12,834 bases of DNA, taken from NCBI GenBank assembly GCA_030688705.1, contig JAUYJH010000097.1, forward strand, positions 1 through 12,834. Reading direction: 5' to 3'. Below are positions 12,191 to 12,834 of this stretch, in pieces (the stretch's first letter is position 1; every line of letters begins with the position of its first letter). The notes beneath the pieces were generated by a model. The model made no database searches. It was not told where the DNA came from and saw only the letters and a program-made list of their open reading frames with translations. The stretch comes from Deltaproteobacteria bacterium. Its GTDB lineage: Bacteria > UBA10199 > SPLOWO2-01-44-7. A program made the position numbers and the translations under genes.

Positions 12191-12834
12191 TTACTCCTTA
12201 CCGGCAATGATCAGCGTTATCTCCCCCTTTGGAGGATGTTTGGCGATTTTTTCAGACAAGGCGCTCAAGCGGCCCCGCCAAAACTCCTCGTGGAGCTTGG
12301 TGATCTCGCGCCCCATGCAACAGAGTCTTTCACCCAGAACAGCCGCAAGTTCTTCAACCTGCTTTTGCGCTTTCCAAACGGAAAGATAGAGCACCAGCGT
12401 ATGCGGCAGGCCCGCCAAATATTCGATCTGCTTTTTTCTTTTCCCCGGTTTTTCGGGCAAAAACCCGACAAAGAAAAAATGATCCGTGGGAAGCCCCGAG
12501 GCCCCCAAGGCCGCTATCGCGGCACACGGCCCCGGAATGGGGATCACGGTAATTCCCGCCGCAATGGCCGCCCGTACCAGCCTAAACCCCGGGTCGGAAA
12601 TGCTGGGGGTTCCGGCATCACTGACCAGAGCCAGATTCTCCCCCCCTTGAAGCCGGGCCAAAATCGGTTCCAATTTGCCTTCTTCCTTGTGCTCAAAAAA
12701 ACTGATCAGCGGGGTGTGGATATCGTAATGGGTCAACAGTTTTCGGGTGTGCCTGGTATCTTCGGCGACAATGCAATGGACCTCTTTAAGAATCTTCAAA
12801 GCTCGAAAAGAAATGTCTTCGAGGTTTCCGATCG
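12191..12834 (-). CDS. rsmI: 16S rRNA (cytidine1402-2'-O)-methyltransferase, N-terminus cut by window edge
   Basis: RsmI methylates the 2'-O of C1402 in 16S rRNA with SAM, tuning the P-site. Reading the minus strand through the window edge gives IGNLEDISFRALKILKEV, the conserved N-terminal region, so about 10 residues lie outside the window; 213 residues are visible. The in-frame TTG at 12799 is an internal leucine codon, not the start. Further hallmarks are AEDTRHTRKLL, LVSDAGTPSISDPG (the SAM-binding loop of the tetrapyrrole methylase fold), IPIPGPCAA, DHFFFVGFLP and GREITKLHEEFWRG. No frameshift is seen. The unknown small gene follows its stop by one base. Confidence 0.96.
   Translation of the reverse strand, partial: IGNLEDISFRALKILKEVHCIVAEDTRHTRKLLTHYDIHTPLISFFEHKEEGKLEPILARLQGGENLALVSDAGTPSISDPGFRLVRAAIAAGITVIPIPGPCAAIAALGASGLPTDHFFFVGFLPEKPGKRKKQIEYLAGLPHTLVLYLSVWKAQKQVEELAAVLGERLCCMGREITKLHEEFWRGRLSALSEKIAKHPPKGEITLIIAGKE

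Noticed and set aside
12191..12799. rsmI starting at the TTG at 12799
   Set aside because: The frame continues upstream with IGNLEDISFRAL, the conserved RsmI N-terminal region, so the gene runs off the window edge and TTG is an internal codon.

Overview
The window (12,834 bases, roughly balanced GC) reads as ordinary bacterial chromosome with tightly packed, operon-like genes and several short interspersed repeats. A split glycine decarboxylase (GcvPA plus GcvPB), a group-II-type DnaK/DnaJ pair, RsmI and an exported protein with a classical signal peptide fit a Gram-negative bacterium. A deltaproteobacteria-like or environmental candidate lineage is my guess from overall flavour only. There are no rRNA genes, tRNA genes, CRISPR arrays or transposases that I can see.

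Layout. (1) Positions 1-1319: a toxin-antitoxin-like pair on the + strand, a ribbon-helix-helix protein followed by an overlapping AbiEii-type nucleotidyltransferase. Its promoter region carries two palindromes. (2) Positions 1371-6712: a one-carbon operon on the + strand, folD-gcvT-gcvH-gcvPA-gcvPB. Three of its four junctions are filled with repeat-like or hairpin sequence. It lacks lpd and has no recognisable glycine riboswitch. (3) Positions 6713-7071: a gene-free convergent gap with a 136-base imperfect inverted repeat. (4) Positions 7072-9603: a minus-strand operon dnaJ - alpha/beta hydrolase - exported protein of unknown function, with translational overlaps. (5) Positions 9604-9766: the divergent dnaJ/dnaK control region. 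(6) dnaK on the + strand to 11692, ending 2 bases from a convergent minus-strand pair: rsmI (cut by the window edge) and a small unknown gene.

The most interesting signal is regulatory. The palindrome CCCTACC(A/T)GGTAGGG occurs as a pair with exactly 26 bp between centres at two places 9.5 kb apart: upstream of the toxin-antitoxin-like pair and between dnaJ and dnaK. In three promoters (antitoxin, dnaK, dnaJ) the nearest palindrome centre lies exactly 17 bp upstream of the first base of a -35-like hexamer. This suggests one unidentified regulator, probably binding as an activator or upstream factor, links a toxin-antitoxin-like locus to the central Hsp70/Hsp40 chaperones. The palindromes and spacings are read directly from the sequence. 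The regulator and the regulatory sense are inference.
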